The notes beneath the pieces were generated by a model. That model worked only from the letters and a program-made list of their open reading frames with translations, had not been told where the DNA came from and did not search any database. Of a stretch of DNA of 64,000 bases, positions 22,459 to 34,542 are shown in pieces. The stretch is taken from assembly GCF_019320115.1 (NCBI RefSeq), contig NC_089598.1, positions 82,852,059-82,916,058 of the forward strand. The letters are read 5' to 3'. The first letter of the stretch is position 1. Each line of letters begins with the position of its first letter. A program made the translations under genes and the position numbers. The DNA is from Miscanthus floridulus. Its lineage: Eukaryota; Streptophyta; Magnoliopsida; Poales; Poaceae.

Positions 22459-24260
22459 TGTCGACATGAAAATTCGTCTCGTGCCGAGGCACACGAGCAA
22501 GCCGGAAGGGTCTGCTTGATGGAGCTGGAGATCCGCCTGGCTTCAACACAGGGATGATCGATCCTACGTACTCCTCCCGAGACGTACCAGTCAATTTGAC
22601 CCTATAATTGACAAGGAGAGAAAACTTATTAGTAATTTAAGATGGAACATGTCGGTCTGTGCCCAGACAGTTCCGAATATGTGGCTCTGAGAGCTGATGT
22701 GGAAGGAGATCGACTAAATAGCCGATTCCAGCATATTCATAAGAATAAATCAGTTAAAACTTATGGAATTGTGAAAGAAAAATTGGTTATCATTCAGGAT
22801 GAATATCATTATTTAGACGAATATTAGTCAATGACAATAGGATGTCAACACTAATCGGTTTATGCTAAGCCAATGACTGCAAGTAACCGAATCCCTTTTT
22901 ATATAAAAGATTTCAAAACAGCTCATCATCATTTAACTGTTTAATAGAGATAAATCTAATGGACATATTAGATCTCATCTATCATTATGACCAGTGGGGT
23001 ATGAGGCAGAATCATGTAGGCCGTAGAAACAACAATAAATTTGACGACCCTAACTTATTACTAATATCAGTGGGGCATGAGGCAGAATCATGTAGGCCGT
23101 AATATAATAACAAGATCATGGGGCTAACATATCTTTCAACCTACCCTTACTTCAACGGTCTCGTGGCGTGAACTGTATATATGTGAAAACACTCGATATC
23201 GGCTAAAACAACCGATTCAGGCATAACGCACAATTAAAGTCGTGCCCTATCAGGAACAGATCTACCAAATAACAATCCCCGCTTTACGGTGCTAACAGTG
23301 GGGTGTGAGACAGAATCACACAGGCCATGATAACGGGCCATGGAACGGTTTTCGTTAGTCGATAGATCTATTCAGGACCCGACATGCCTTAATCGCACAC
23401 TATGCACGATCAAGATTAACACAAATCAGCCGATAAAACATAACTCATCGTTTAAGGTGCAGATTAGATCAGTTTAGATTAATAAATGATGGGTTAAACA
23501 GGATATAAAGCCGATCTAGATCAATCCCAATCGAGCAAAGTGATATTGTTGTAATTAAATAAATAATGAAAGCAATAAGCAATATCTGTAACTTAATGAA
23601 TCTATCTGAAGGACGCCACCCTTAGAGCCGATAACTTGACCTTAATCTAGTTCGAGCAGTGGAGGTCGACCGGATCGATGCAGCCGTACTTGAACTAGAC
23701 AAGAGTCAATAACTAACTTATACCAGAGTCGCAGTGGAGGTCGATCAGATCGATGCAGCCGTACGGACAGAAGTATAAGCCATGACAGTACTTACAGACA
23801 AGCCGAAGGTCGGTCGAACCGATGCAGCCCTGCTCGCTGAAGAACTCATCGAGATCTACTCTACTCCTACTCCTAAGGGGTGGCCGGAGCCAAAAAAGTA
23901 AGTAACTTGTATTTGATTGATTGTGTGTCTTTACAATAGCCGGGGTCCAATATTTATACCCGGGGCCTAAACACGAATCCTATTTAAGCACGACTCATTA
24001 TAATTTTTGGCCTAAGAGAAAATATTCCTAATTTAAGATAATTTGGATTCTAATCTTTTCCTTTTTGTAGAGTCCAACATATTTTTCCTGGCGCCGATTA
24101 TAGCTATCATAGTTATCTGCTAGCGCTATATGAAGAGAGCCGATTTTAGTGCTGCATTTGAATCAGCTGATACTGACCTTTATGCAATCGATTCCTTGAT
24201 GACATGATCTTGGGAGCTTTCGAGTTCCTGCAATCCTTCTTCCAAATTCTAGTGTAAACA
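22459..24260 (-). repeat. 3' LTR of the Tat-type gypsy element
   Basis: In element orientation it starts TGTTTACAC at 24260 after a G-rich polypurine tract and ends TGTCGACA at 22459. A TATA-like TATAAATA lies on the minus strand at 23951-23958. Internal duplications include GGAGGTCGA.CGGATCGATG modules near 23660 and 23735, and GAGGCAGAATCATGTAGGCC at about 23001 and 23079. Small open frames in it are not genes. Confidence 0.9.
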
Positions 24261-24275
24261 CATGCCCCCCAGTTT
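24261..24275 (-). other. Polypurine tract of the Tat-type element
   Basis: The minus strand reads AAACTGGGGGGCATG immediately before the TGTTTACAC start of the 3' LTR, as expected for second-strand priming. Confidence 0.75.
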
Positions 24276-25132
24276 TAGGATAAAAGTAATTTTATTCCAA
24301 AATTATCACATCTGTACCCCCGATTGGTCCTGCAGTCACGGGTAGAGAATCTTGATCTGGGGTCTACTGTTTGTCACCGTCTATGTTAGCTTATGAGCCC
24401 ATGTTTCAAAACTTTTACGAGAGCATCATTGCTTCACGGGCGCTTGGATTCATCTTTCCAGTCCGACTATAAAACGTCTATCCGACTCTGGCGAAAGCAA
24501 TTCAATAATTCAGCTATGTTTCTCTTCTATCTGCTTCCTTGCTATGAGGATCTTGAGTGGTTAGAAGAATTCTTGTCCATAGGGTGATTGTGTTGCTCAT
24601 CTTAGCGCCTTGTCGAGCAAGAGGATCAGCTACTGTGGTTAGAAGAATTCTTGTGATATCACCTGAGCCTTCTCTCCATGCTCGCAGAGCTGTTCTAGTG
24701 TTTGCAAGGGCTAAAATGTGTGGACATCTTCCCCTTGTTCGCTCTATCAAATGCCTATCGGGAAAGCCACATACTTCTTTCCCACAGTTTCCCAGTCACC
24801 GAGAAATCAGCTGGGCATCTGTTAAGCAGGCGGCTTTTCCCCTTCTCCTAGCATAATTTTTCAACGGGCCGATGTGACTCGGTTTATGATGACCTTTGGC
24901 CTTGCGGGGATCCAGACTCCCTTCAATCCAAAGAAGCCCTGGTGGGTTGATCGCTGGTCAATGTAAACCTTTTGTATCCATCCCATGATATTTTGTGATC
25001 ACAGGAAGCAATAAGTTCGAATCTGTTATCTCTTCATTATCCATCCCCTGAATTTTTGGAGTGTCGATCTATTTCCGTATCTGACTTTAATTCCATAACC
25101 CCGATGAAATCTATCTTCTCACCTCACCGGAC

Positions 25133-25140
25133 TATATATA
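25133..25140 (+). promoter_or_regulatory. TATA box of an antisense gene inside the Tat-type element
   Basis: TATATATA followed by GGGCC lies about 95 bp upstream of an ATG at 25233 on the plus strand, that is, antisense to the element's gag-pol. Spacing and sequence fit a plant RNA polymerase II core promoter. Activity is unproven. The stretch 24276-25130 has no supported gene; it holds one short direct repeat, GGTTAGAAGAATTCTTGT, near 24557 and 24637. Confidence 0.5.
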
Positions 25141-25232
25141 TGGGCCACGGCTGTGGATCGAAAAACAACCCACTTCGTCTCAAACCTTTCGTGTCTTTAG
25201 TGTGATTTATGCTTTCCCATAGGTGTGAGATC

Positions 25233-25965
25233 ATGGAGAACAACAAGAGGTCTACTGAGGAGGTCCTCAATGGAGGTGCGTTATCACGCCAGCGCCTTCG
25301 TCACTAGGAGGGTGCAACTCATGATCACCTCATTGCCTCGGGGCATAGGGCCGACTCCGTTTAGCCTTAGGGGTTCTCTTCATCAATAGCTCACCGCTAG
25401 CTCCCCTGCATCCGAGGAGGCGGATCGACAATGATGACCTGCTCGCCTCCATCGATAGGCATGGCCAGAATCTCACTGACTGTCTCTCCCTCGTAGAATT
25501 GGCTCTGACCATGGTCCGATGCTGATCGCCTCCCGAGGCCGATTCGGTGGAGGATAGGTTGGCCAAGGCCGAGGCTAGAATCACGGGTGAGATGTCTATC
25601 ATAACTTTTGTCTCCTCTCAATTTTATCTTCAAGATCCTGATCATCTTTCCTTTGAATCTTTTTAGACTTGTCAGCTCAGCTGGAAAGCCTTCGATCGGC
25701 TGTAGAGTACGCGGTGGGATTCGTCAACGCTAGAGGCGCTGTCCCAGTGGTTTGCCTGCACGACATCCCGAACCGTGTTAGAGAGGTCGCTATGCATGGC
25801 GTTCATCATGGTGCTGCCATGGCGTTGGCTGCTGTGCAAGCCCATTCTAGCCATGAGCTTCGGTTTCTTCCCCACGGTTTTCCAACCGCGGCACACCCTG
25901 GGGATCATGAGCGCCTGGTCGAGGATTTCTTCGGCGCCACCAATTCTGTAGCCCTTACTTCCTAG
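25233..25965 (+). pseudogene. Antisense extra gene of a Tat-type retrotransposon, two exons, decayed
   Basis: On the strand opposite to gag-pol an ATG at 25233 opens a first exon ending at a donor ACGG|GTGAG (25586). The acceptor CTTTTTAG at 25666 opens a second exon to a TAG at 25963-25965, and the frames join across the intron. The end of exon 1 (EDRLAKAEARIT) and the start of exon 2 (LSAQLESLRSAVEYAV) form a heptad-like helix. The C-terminal part contains IPNRVREVAMHGVHHGAAMA and later HDIP, LPHGF and LVEDFFGA. Exon 1 has stops and at least one frameshift, so it no longer encodes a full protein. Extra reading frames in this position and orientation are known for Tat-lineage elements; their function is not established. 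Confidence 0.6.
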
Positions 25966-26222
25966 GCCAATGATATAATAAACAAAGTGTTTTCCGAACT
26001 ATAACTTGTAATAGACGGTATCAGCAAACAATTCCTTCATTTTAAATGATTTTTCTTTTGCTTCGTACTTCATATTCCATGCATCAATCTATCCGTGTTT
26101 GCTTTGCTCTTATAGGCGATACATATCGTACTGGCTTCTACCCTTTCAGGTTTATTTTTTGTACTAGAGGCGATACCCTTCTGGTATCGGCTATTAGATC
26201 CGACGACTGAACAAATCAGTTG

Positions 26223-27357
26223 TTAAGTATTGATCCAAACGCTAGGAAAATATTTCTTTAGATATTTCCCATTGATTGCTCTGCCAAATTCTTCCTCTCC
26301 TCTTAGCATTTCCAAAATATAAGCATTGTCAGGCGCATAATGCTTAATCCGATAAGGTCCTTCCCAATTAGGTGACCATTTGTCGTACTTGCTGTCTCTT
26401 GACCCGATCGGCAATTTCACTTTCTAGACCAAGTATCCTTTAGAAAATTGCTTGCTCTTGACCTTTTTATTGTAATATTTTACAACCCTTAGTTTATTAG
26501 CTTTGATATTCTCAAGAGCACGCAGCCGATGGCAACTCTAGTCCTCTAAGTTGTCTATCATAAGATTCTTGTAGACTTTGGCTGACAAATCATTTTGCAA
26601 CGTAACACGCCTCGATCTAGCCTGAACTTCCCAAGGAAGGACCGCATTATGGCCATACACAAGTTCATAGGGTGACATTTTAATCGATCCATGACAGGCC
26701 ATTCTATGTGCCCATAGTGCCTTATTAAGCGTTGAATGCTACTTCCTTGGATGCTCCTCTCTTTTTCTTGATCAACTTAATTATAATATGATTGGATGCC
26801 TCTGCCTGGCCATTAGCCTAAGCATAATAAGGAGAAGAATTTAGTAGCTTCATTCCCATACTGGCAGAAAAATCTCCGAACTCTTCTGATGTGAACATTG
26901 TCCCTTGATCGGTAGTGATAGTTTGAGGAATCCCAAAACAATACACAATATGCTCTTTGACAAAATCAACCATATTCTTTGAGGTTACCATCTTCAAAGG
27001 AATTGCCTCAACCCACTTAGTGAAGTAATCCATTGCTACCAATATGAACTTATGTCCTTTACTTGATGGCGGAAAATTTTGGCCAATTAAATTAATTCCC
27101 CAACCTTGAAACAGCCATGGTTTGATTATCGGATTCATGGCCGATGTAGGCGATTTTTGGACATTACCAAAATGTTGACAGACCTGGCACCCCTTATAAT
27201 ATTCAAAATAGTCTTCTAATATTGTTGGCCAAAAATATCCAGTTCTACAAATAACCCATTTTATCTTATAAGCCGATTGATGAGCCCCACATATCCCTTC
27301 ATGCACTTCGCCCATCAACACCTTAGCTTCCTCTTGATTTAAGCATTTGAGCAACAC
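26223..27357 (-). pseudogene. Gypsy integrase (Tat type), interrupted by stops
   Basis: In element orientation an HHCC zinc-binding region (histidine in the H-E-G-I-C-G-A-H segment, then CQVCQHFG) precedes the catalytic core with VAMDYFTKWVEAIPL and TTDQGTMFTSEEF, which supply the conserved aspartates. After a gap with stops (about 26421-26817) the C-terminal module reads WSPNWEGPYRI and NGKYLKKYFP, the GPF/Y-like end typical of gypsy integrases. The enzyme would insert element DNA into the genome; this copy is broken. Confidence 0.85.
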
Positions 27358-27381
27358 CCCATCGACTATTTTGTAATATAG

Positions 27382-28104
27382 CTAATCATCCAGTAACACA
27401 TACTTAGTCGATTTATATCTTAGCTTTCTAGCAACTTTCTGTGATGGATTCCTAAGGTAATTGGCTATTTCAACTCTCCAATCATTATTTGAGGTTTCAC
27501 TACTCAAGACTTCTTGAAACACTCGATAACCTGACACACTTTGAGCTAAACGATTAGCCTCTTGATTCTGTGCACTCGAAATATGTTGAAAAGAGACATG
27601 AAGAAATTCCTTGAGTAGTTTTTGGCACTCATCATAGTATCCTCTCAAAGTATCTTCTTTGCACTCATATAGGCCGATCAACTGATTAATAATTAACTGT
27701 GAATCTCCAAATATTTCAATTGCTTTGGCTTTTACTTCATGAAGAAGCTGAAGTCCTTTAAGAATAGCCTCATATTCCGCTTGGTTTTTGATAATCATTG
27801 GTTCAGTTGGAAGAGCAAACTCAAAACTTGCCCCCCAAGGTGAAATAATAACAATACCAATGCCACCACCTTGCTTGCATAATGATCCATCAAAGAATAA
27901 CGTCTAAGGTACCAGCTCTACATAACCAATGCTTGGCTTATGATGCTGGGTGACAAAATCGGCCATTACTTGTCCTTTGACTGCTTTATCCGATTCGTAC
28001 TTCAAGTCAAATTCTGATAACGCGAGAATCCACTTTCCCACTCTACCATTTAGTATTGGCATTGATAACATGTGCTTAATCACATCAGCCTTAGAAACAA
28101 CCAT
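27382..28104 (-). pseudogene. Gypsy RNase H region with an additional RNase H-like domain
   Basis: The part at 27904-28104 is the end of the RT-linked RNase H and connection (LSEFDLKYESDKAVKGQVMA). The part at 27382-27798 is a separate RNase H-like domain (AEYEAILKGLQLL, FGDSQLIINQLIG, HISSAQNQEANRLA) carrying acidic positions of the fold. A second RNase H of this kind upstream of integrase is a known mark of the Tat branch. Stops and a frame change separate the segments. Confidence 0.8.
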
Positions 28105-28317
28105 ACATTTGGCTGATAATAAGTACTATCATAATTTAGTGCAAGAGAAATATAAGCACAAGCATAACTTTTTGGTGGAAGAATATCTTGTCTCTGAATC
28201 TAGGAGTCTTCTACTCAGATAAAAAATGACTCGCTCTTTTCCTTCAAACTCTTGCATCAAGGCCGATCCAATTATTTTGTCACCGGCCGATATGTACAAC
28301 TTAAAAGGCTTACCTTA

Positions 28318-29322
28318 CTAAGGAGAGACCAACACAGGTGGACATTTTATATATTCTCTTATCTCCTCAAATGTCTTTTGTTGTATGTCACCCCACTTAA
28401 ATTCTTGATTATTTTTCAACTTCAACAAGGGAGAAAATGGCAGAACTCTTTCTGACAAATTTGAAATGAATCTTCTGATAAAATTAATCTTACCAAGCAA
28501 AGATTATAACTCTATTTTAGTAGTCAGGGGTACTGCCTCATCAATTGCTTTTATGCTTTTTTGACCAACTTTGATTCCTCTCTCATGGACCATGAAACCT
28601 AAGAATTGTCCCGCTGATACTCCAAAGGCACACTTATTAGGATTCATCTTCAGACCATGTTTTCTTGTGCATTCTAGAGTCTCCCGCAAATCAGCTAGAT
28701 GTTCCTTGTACCCCTTGTATTTTATCATCACATCATCAATGTAGATTTCAACAATCCTACCGATCAATTTATGAAAAATATAATTCATTGCCCTTTGATA
28801 AGTTGCACCGGCATTCTTTAGACCAAAGGTCATCACAACCCACTCAAATAAACCGATTGTGCCATGGCACCTGAAAGCGATCTTTGCTATGTCTTCCTTA
28901 GCCATGAAAATTTGGTTATATCCTGCATTGTCGTCCATAAAGCTAATAACCTTGTGCCCGACTGCTGCATCTACCAACATATCAGCTATCGGCATCGGAT
29001 AACCATCCATGGGTGTGGCCTTGTTCAGATCCCTGAAATTGATGCAAACTCTTAATTTTCCATTTTTCTTATACACAGGGACAACATTCGATATCCACTC
29101 TGCATATCGGCACGGGCGGATAAACTTTGCTTCCAGTAACCTTTTAGTCTTCTTTTTGATATCATCAAGCACGTTCGGGTTGAATCTCCTCGGAGCTTGT
29201 TTAAACGGTCGATATCCAGGTTTGATTGGCAACCGATGTTCAACAATTGATCGGTCTAGACCAGGCTTCTTATTAAGTGAAACAAAACTTCCTTCAATAG
29301 ATCTGTCAACTCTGAATTTCAC
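28318..29322 (-). pseudogene. Gypsy reverse transcriptase
   Basis: The frame includes AKFIRPCRYAEWISNVVPV, KLRVCINFRDLNKATP, FMDDNAGYNQIFMAKED, FRWVVM-type motif F-E-W-V-V-M-T-F-G-L-K-N-A-G-A-T-Y, the catalytic YIDDVM, and FLGFMVHERGI. The palm aspartates are kept. A stop separates it from the thumb/connection fragment at 28318-28500. The DNA at 28105-28317 belongs to the RT-RNase H linker but is broken by stops. Confidence 0.9.
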
Positions 29323-29511
29323 TCATGATTTGACTTAGCGCTCACATACGTCAGCCAAAGCCTATTTCTAGGACCAATGCTTATTCTTCCTAAATCCAAT
29401 GGCCAACGTGAAGCTACGACTATCCACTAAAACAAACTCTCAGAGTCGATTGCTTGGACCGGCTATTGGCCTTCATTACTGACCTTAATGAAGCCTCCTT
29501 CCCATAATTTG

Positions 29512-29907
29512 CTAGAAAAACACTCGAAGCTCCCAATACATCGAGTCGACTATTGCTATACTTACGGACCCATCAGCGCGAACCACCTCAACATCATCTC
29601 TATGCCATTGAATCAAACACCGATGCATGGTCGATGGCACACAATAGTTTGCATAAATCCAGTGATGACCAAGGAGTAAACTGTATGACCCTTTTCCATT
29701 GATGATAAAGAACGTGGTGAGCAGAGTCTTACACCCGATTGTTAGTTCAATGTTCATTGCCCCCCGGGTCTTAGATGCATTACCCCCAAAGTCCTTAAGC
29801 ATCATGTTGGTCTCAATCAGATCTCTTGGTCCCTTGCCAAGTTTACGAAAAGTGGTGTAAGGCATGAGATTGATAGAAGCACCTCCGTCCACCAACATCT
29901 TATTCAT
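29512..29907 (-). pseudogene. Gypsy aspartic protease region
   Basis: MLVDGGASINLMPYTTFRKL shows the D-G-G-A active-site form usual in plant gypsy proteases. The later LLGHHWIYANYCVPS segment is the conserved flap-to-end region. A short broken linker (29323-29511) separates it from reverse transcriptase. Confidence 0.8.
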
Positions 29908-30699
29908 CGGCTTTCCATCAACAAAACCTTTTACATATAAAGCCTTTAAGTGCCGATGCTTGACTGTTTTATCAAATATTGCCTGTTGTATAATTGTTAA
30001 CTTGGCAACTTTCTCTTCATACTCTGATTCATCAAAATCTGAGTAAACTTCTTGGTCTGCTGTAGCTCTGAACTTTGATGGAACAGAAAAGCCATTTAAA
30101 TATTAGCCGATGGTTGTCTCCTATCGGCTGTTTGCTTAGCACGCCATACTTGAGGTCTACTAGATGCTTGAGCATGTTCCAACTCTCTATTCCTTAGGTG
30201 TTGCACCCTTCATTTCTGACTTCTTGTCAGACCTCTTGGACACCATTGGCCTTCTTGCCAAACGCATCCTTCTTCATTACTTTCTTCTTCATAATCAGCC
30301 CAGTTTTGATCAACAACTCATTTTCCAAGTCGATCATGAACACTTTCATTTTTAAGCGCCGATCCATGTTATTATGGTGATACGCATCTTGAGTATGGAT
30401 AGACCGACGATTGGCTTGAGATTTCCTAAACTCCCAATATTATTCGCTACACCCTGGACAATTGTTTCTGGTAGGCAATTTCAAACCTTCGTTCTAGCAA
30501 TGTCTAAAGAAAGGATAATTCCAATGTGATTCAACTTGCTTTCTGTCATACCTCTCTTTTTTCTGTTGATGCTGGTATTCTTGCTCTTCTCACCAATGCT
30601 GATAATCCTTTTCCTTCTATCGCTGCCATTTGTTCAACAAAATTCAAGATGTAACCCATGGCTTTATCGCCTCATCTTTTGATGTTTCTCCCTATTCAT

Positions 30700-32741
30700 A
30701 TCAGCTCTTTTGCTTGTCACGATGTCTTTTAATTTCTCTGTATTCGTCAGCCGATATTTGCATCTCAGGATCGACTGTTCTAGTTTCTCTTGATTTGGTT
30801 GATGTTAGAACCTTAGTCTTTCCTTTGAGCAGCCTAGCATCGACCATGTTTTGATCTCCTAGGAAAAGATTATCATCAACTTTCATATACAGAGGCGTAG
30901 CCCTCTGTATATGCTGCTGGAAAGCTCTGTATTCATTAGTAGAATGAGATGTAGCGTTGTGAAACTTGTAGAACTTCTTATTTTTCAACTGATCAGGGGG
31001 CAACATAACATGATTATCGGGCAACTTGATCTGTCCCTTCTCAAGCAACAAATCAAAGACCTTATCTGATTTTGTGACGTCAAAATCATAGCTCTCCTTG
31101 TCTCCTCTTCCCTAAGGATTTAGCACTATTACTATCTTTTTGCCCCAATTCCATTCAGCTACGACAACCTCTTCTTCTTCATCATCTTCATAGCTGTCAT
31201 CGACTGAATATGGGTTATAAGCTTCGGCCATTGTGGTACTTTTTTGGAATCGGGTATCTCTGTGTATACTCTGGAATTGGCTATTGAGTGCTGTCACTCG
31301 TTGAGCCAATTGACCCAAGTTGTCAAACTCTTATCCTAGCAGCTTTTCTCTCCATGTTGACAACATTCCTTGAACGACCAAAGCAGCTAGCTGATCATCA
31401 GCCAAGTTTAATGAGAAGCACAAATTTCTAGTCTCTCAGAATCTCTGAAGAAACTCAGTGCTTGATTCATTAGTTTTCTACTTTATAGCTATCAAATCGG
31501 TAATCTTCTTTTCTCTAGTCCCAGTATAAAAATATGTATGAAATTTCTTTTCCAGGTCAGCCTAATTGGTAATGGAGTTGTCTAGCAGTGATGAAAACCA
31601 AGTGAAGGCTAACCCTGATAGTGATAGGGAGAAGAAATGAACTCGATGGGCCTCTTCAACGGATGCCTCGCCTAATTGTGTAAGATATCGACTGACATGT
31701 TCTATTGTGCTTGTGCTATCTTAGCCAGTGAACTTGGCAAACTCTGGGAGCCTGTAATTTGAAGGAAGAGCGACCAAATCATACCATTCTGGATATGGAC
31801 ATTTGTACAAGAAGGTTAGCCCTTTTGGCTTCAAACCGAACTGATTCTTCATCATCTTGGTCACTCTCAGCAACAACTCATTAGCATTTAAATTTGGATT
31901 TCTCTGCACCTGCTAACCCATTTATGGATCAAAATTCTGGGTACCTTGGTACCCTAGATTTGGAATCATGTGAAGGGTATTGTAATCTATGCCAGAATGA
32001 TAACCTTGTGGAATCTCTATCTGTTGGGTCCTCTACTGGTTTGCTGCTTGAAGTCTCTGGTTATAGACATTAGGATCTATATCTCTATGGACCCTTTGAA
32101 TTGATGGTGCTATTTTTTGAGCCAATGATGATATGTGGCCTGATGTGCCAAAATTAATCATCTAGTTCTGACCTTACCCTGTCGGCTGTTGCACATGCTG
32201 TACTGACGATCCAGGATTATATTGTATCTAATTTGTAGTAGCGAATTAAACTTGCTCAGATGAGCTCTGAACTACCTGGACATCATCATTACTAGCTAAT
32301 GCTGCTTCTTGATGGCTAGTACTAGCTTGATTAGTCTCTTAAGTCAACAGATGTAGAATGTTATAATAAGCCGGTCCAACCTGATCAACTGGAAACCCAT
32401 GAAACACCTCTTTCATGGTATTGTGAAATGTGTTCAAGAAGATTTCATTATGGTTTGATATGACATTATAAACAGATTTGTTTATAGCTTCTGTGAAGAA
32501 ACGTCTGTCTTTAGTCTCATCTGCATCTGTCTGCCCATGCAACAGAACTCTTGGTAGTGGATATTTCTGAACAATTGTATTATCACGTATTTTGGTGTAG
32601 GACAATAAACACTTGTTCTGAAATTCTTCTATAGCTTTGCTAATGACATCTTTATCTCCATCAGGTAGGTCTTCATAAGGTACCATAAGGATGTCGTTGT
32701 TGTTGTAAGCCACCATGACGATTGTGGTGTCCCACCAGGCA
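30700..32741 (-). pseudogene. Gypsy gag region and N-terminal leader frame, decayed
   Basis: Broken minus-strand frames run from just inside the 5' LTR (32741) to about 30700. The first (about 32339-32741) is an open leader rich in acidic and polar residues. A middle part (31721-31909) ends in YKCPYPEWYDLVALPSNYRL-like sequence, and the last (30701-31051) has KFYKFHNATSHSTNEY, a gag C-terminal motif common in plant gypsy elements. Several in-frame stops break the frame. The part between 29908 and 30700 is also gag/protease linker with no intact frame. Confidence 0.65.
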
Positions 32742-34537
32742 TGCCAGCACAAAAATTCATCTCTTGCCTAGGCACACGAGCAAGCCAGAAGGGTCTGCTC
32801 GATGGAGCTAGAGATCCACCTGGCTTCAACGTAGGGATGATCGATCCTACGTACTCCTCTCAAGACGTGCCAGTCAATTTGACCCTGTAATTAACAAGGA
32901 GAGAAAGTTTATCAGTAATTTAAGATGGAACATACCGGTCTGTGCCCAAACAGTTCCGAATATGTGGCTCTGAGAGCCGATGTCGAAGGAGATCAACTAA
33001 ATAGCCGATTCTAGCATATTCATAAGAAACATCAGTTAAAGCTCATGGAATTGTAGAAGAAAAATAGGTTATCATTCAGGATGAATATCATTATTTAGAC
33101 AAATATTAGTCAATGGCAATAAGATGTCAACACTAATCGGTTTATGCTAAGCCAATGACTGCAAGTAACCGAATCCCTTTTTATATAAAAGATTTCAAAA
33201 CAGCTCATCATCATTTAACCGTTTAATAGAGATAAATCTAATGGACATATTAGATCTCATTTATCACTATGACCAGTGGGGCATGAGGCAGAATCAAGTA
33301 GGCCGTAGAAACAACAACAAATTCGAGGACCCTAACTTATTACTAATATCAGTAGGGCAAGAGGCAGAATCATGCAGGCCGTAATACAATAATAAGATCA
33401 TGGGGCTAACATATCTTTCAATCTACCCTTAGTTCAACGGTCTCGTGGCGTGAACTGTATATGTGAAAACACTTGATATCGGCTAAAACAGCCGATTCAG
33501 GCATAGCACACAATTAAAGTCGTGCCCTATCTGGAACAGATCTACCAAATAACGATCCCCGCTCTACGGTGCTAACAGTGGGGTGCGAGATAGAATCACA
33601 TAGGCCATGATAACGGGCCATGGAACAGTTTTCGTTAGCCGATAGATCTATTCAGGACCCGACATGCCTTAATTGCACACTATGCATGATCAAGATTGAC
33701 ACAAATCAGTCGATAAAACATAACTCATCATTTAAGGTGCAGATTAGATCAGTTTAGATTAATAAACGATGGGTTAAATAGGATGTAAAGCTGATATAGA
33801 TCAATCCCAATCGGGCAAAGTGATATTACTGTAATTAAATAAATAATGAAAGCAATAACCAATATCGATAACTTAATGAATCTATCCGAAGGACGCCACC
33901 CTTAGAGCCGATAACTTGACCTTAATCTAGTTCGAGGAGTGGAGGTCTCCCGGATCGATGTAGCCGTACTTGAACTAGACAAGAGTCAATAACTAACTTA
34001 TATCAGAGTTGAGTGGAGGTCGACCGGATCGATGTAGCCTTATGAACAGAAGTATAAGCCATGACGGTACTTACAGACAAGCCGGAGGTCAGCTGGACCG
34101 ATGCAGCCCTGCTCGCTGAAGAACTCGCTGAGATCTACTCTACTTCTACTCCTAAGTGGTGGCCGAAGCCGAAAAAGTAAGTGACTTGTATTTGATTGAT
34201 TGTGTCTTTACAATAGCCGGGGTCCAATATTTATACCCGGGGCCTAAACATAAATCCTATTTAAGCATGACACATTATAATTTTTGGCCTAAGAGAAAAC
34301 ATTCCTAATTTAAGATAACTTGGACCCTAATCTTTCCCTTTTTTTAGAGTCCAACATGTTTTTCCTAGCGCCGATTGTAGCTATCATAGTAATCTGCTGG
34401 CGCTATCTGAAGAGAGCTAATTTTAGTGCTGCATTCGGATCAGCTGATACCGACCTTTATGCAATCGATTCCTTAATGACTTGATCTTGGGAGCTTTCGA
34501 GTTCCTACAATCCTTCTTCCAAAGTATGGTGTAAACA
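32742..34537 (-). repeat. 5' LTR of the Tat-type gypsy element
   Basis: It matches the LTR at 22459-24260 along its whole length with scattered substitutions and small indels, and ends GTGTAAACA before the GTACG duplication. The minus-strand TATA-like TATAAATA is conserved at 34228-34235. The inner edge at 32742 is set by the TG matching the other LTR; the last ten bases are more diverged, so this edge may be off by a few bases. The adjoining minus-strand TGCCTGGTGGGAC is the likely primer-binding region. Confidence 0.85.
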
Positions 34538-34542
34538 GTACG
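34538..34542. repeat. Target-site duplication GTACG, right copy
   Basis: It pairs with 22454-22458. Removing the inserted element together with one copy restores the reading of the interrupted copia element. Confidence 0.9.

Larger units (their letters stand above)
22459..34537 (-). mobile_element. Complete Tat-type Ty3/gypsy retrotransposon, 12.1 kb, inserted in a copia element
   Basis: Two LTRs of about 1.8 kb (22459-24260 and 32742-34537) frame a minus-strand gag, protease, RT, RNase H, second RNase H and integrase order, and GTACG is duplicated at both ends. The gypsy gene order (integrase last), the extra RNase H-like domain before integrase and an antisense gene between integrase and the 3' LTR point to the Tat/Ogre-Retand branch. 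The first 400 bp of the two LTRs differ at roughly 30-35 positions by eye, mostly transitions, so the insertion is not recent. The coding frames contain many stops and frameshifts, so this copy is not autonomous. Confidence 0.9.
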
